A stretch of 7,102 nt of DNA, taken from assembly GCA_013695925.1 (NCBI GenBank), contig JACCZO010000101.1, forward strand, positions 1-7,102. The letters run 5' to 3'. Numbering within the stretch: position 1 is the stretch's first letter; the number at the start of each line of letters is the position of its first letter. Made by a program: the position numbers and the translations under genes. Below the pieces are notes generated by a model, which was not told where the DNA came from, ran no database searches, and saw nothing but the letters and a program-made list of their open reading frames with translations. The DNA comes from Chthoniobacterales bacterium (GTDB lineage: Bacteria > Verrucomicrobiota > Verrucomicrobiia > Chthoniobacterales > UBA10450). Positions 6,489 through 7,102 of this stretch are shown piece after piece.

Positions 6489-7102
6489 AGGCCGAGCGAG
6501 GGTTCGCCGATAGAGCTCCTCGTACGCCGGCACGATCCGATCCGCGCTGAAAAGCGCTCTCGCCCGTTGTTGGCCCCGCTCGCCCATCGCGCGTGCCAGT
6601 TCGGCCGAATCCGCCAATCGCTCGAGCGCTCGCGTAACCCCTTCGGTCTCGCCAAACGGAAACAGAAATCCGTTTTCCCCATCCACCACCACCTCCGGGA
6701 TGCCGCCGACCCGAAAGGCCACCACCGGCTTGGCGTGGAAGAGCGTCTCGAGAATGCTCAAACCAAAACTCTCACTCTCCGAGGTGTAGAGACCGGCGTC
6801 GGCCGCGTTTAGATATTCCTCCACGTCACGCACCTGCTCCTTCACCGTCACCCGACCGCGCAGGTCGAGCTGATCGAGAAACGGTTCGTAAGGCTCAAAC
6901 GAACTGCCCGCCAGAATGAGAAGACGGAGCGGCCGCGAACTCTGCGCCGCGGCAAAACTCTGCAGGAGCAGGTCGATCCGCTTGAGCGGGCGCACATTTG
7001 AGATGTGGACGATGAGGAATTCGTTATTCGTTAGGCCAAGCTCGCTCCGGATTTCCTCGCGCGAACGCAGCTGCGCCGATGGGACAAAGAAATTCCGGAT
7101 CA
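6483..7102 (-). CDS. bshA: GT4 glycosyltransferase, BshA-like (N-acetylglucosaminyl L-malate synthase), 5'-truncated
   Basis: The frame is open to the right edge, giving 205 C-terminal residues; the N-terminal acceptor domain is outside. The GTG at 6995 is an internal Val, because family sequence continues upstream of it (IRNFFVPSAQ, then LGLTNNEFLIVHISNVRPLKR). The motif HISNVRPLKR (6978-7007) closely matches the HISN-x-R-x-x-KR of BshA, which joins GlcNAc from UDP-GlcNAc to L-malate in the first step of bacillithiol synthesis. The GT4 donor-site motif ESESFGLSILE (about 6748-6780) keeps the paired Glu residues, and GGIPEVVVDGENGFLFP follows. Many GT4 enzymes share the C-terminal fold, so another sugar acceptor remains possible; no other bsh gene is in view. 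The gene converges on the DUF4340 gene. Its last Gly codon and TAG stop come from inverted-repeat element 2. Confidence 0.8.
   Translation of the reverse strand, partial: IRNFFVPSAQLRSREEIRSELGLTNNEFLIVHISNVRPLKRIDLLLQSFAAAQSSRPLRLLILAGSSFEPYEPFLDQLDLRGRVTVKEQVRDVEEYLNAADAGLYTSESESFGLSILETLFHAKPVVAFRVGGIPEVVVDGENGFLFPFGETEGVTRALERLADSAELARAMGERGQQRARALFSADRIVPAYEELYRRTLARPG
7028..7035 (-). repeat. CCTAACGA octamer, copy 9 (complement)
   Basis: TCGTTAGG on the plus strand, so CCTAACGA in the sense of the minus-strand glycosyltransferase, read as CTA-ACG (Leu-Thr). A near copy, TCGTTATT, sits just before it at 7021-7028. Confidence 0.8.

Noticed and set aside
6284..6682. 132-residue minus-strand open frame crossing element 2
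   Set aside because: It overlaps the true glycosyltransferase frame and the inverted repeat, and its Arg/Ser-rich sequence comes from repeat arms. This is a typical spurious ORF.
6993..6995. GTG as the start of the glycosyltransferase
   Set aside because: It falls inside the conserved HISNVRPLKR motif; the frame is open to the edge.

Overview
The window is a stretch of GC-rich bacterial chromosome (roughly 60% GC by eye) with densely packed genes. No rRNA, tRNA, CRISPR array or phage gene is visible. The best taxonomic guess is a Verrucomicrobiota-like soil or freshwater bacterium. This rests on the GldA/F/G-DUF4340 gene set, the lack of Shine-Dalgarno sequences and the style of the intergenic repeats. 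It is an inference and was not tested by any search.

Layout, left to right. (1) 2-1330 (+): the C-terminal 442 residues of an alkaline-phosphatase-superfamily (type I phosphodiesterase/nucleotide pyrophosphatase) enzyme, cut by the left edge. (2) 1328-1435: an intergenic inverted-repeat element with a terminator-like hairpin and T-run, followed by a short AT-rich leader. (3) 1507-6325 (+): a tight four-gene operon made of a GldA-like ABC ATPase, an ABC-2 (GldF-like) permease, a GldG-family membrane-anchored auxiliary protein and a DUF4340 membrane-anchored protein. Genes 1/2 and 3/4 overlap by ATGA; genes 2 and 3 are 12 bases apart. (4) 6326-6482: a convergent intergenic region occupied by a second, different inverted-repeat element. 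(5) 6483-7102 (-): the C-terminal 205 residues of a GT4 glycosyltransferase with the hallmark of BshA, the first enzyme of bacillithiol synthesis, cut by the right edge.

The operon products probably form one inner-membrane complex. The ATPase would drive the permease, while the GldG-like and DUF4340 proteins each place a large domain outside the membrane next to it. In Bacteroidota the GldAFG homologues are required for gliding. The substrate of such complexes in other phyla is not established to my knowledge.

Two signals are not explained by the genes. First, the octamer CCTAACGA (or its complement TCGTTAGG) occurs nine times in 7.1 kb, on both strands, in several reading frames and once between genes. 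Chance would give about 0.2. It looks like a DNA-level signal such as an uptake sequence or protein-binding site. Second, the two intergenic regions over 100 bases each hold an inverted-repeat element with an outer TAG, and in each case that TAG is the stop codon of a neighbouring gene.
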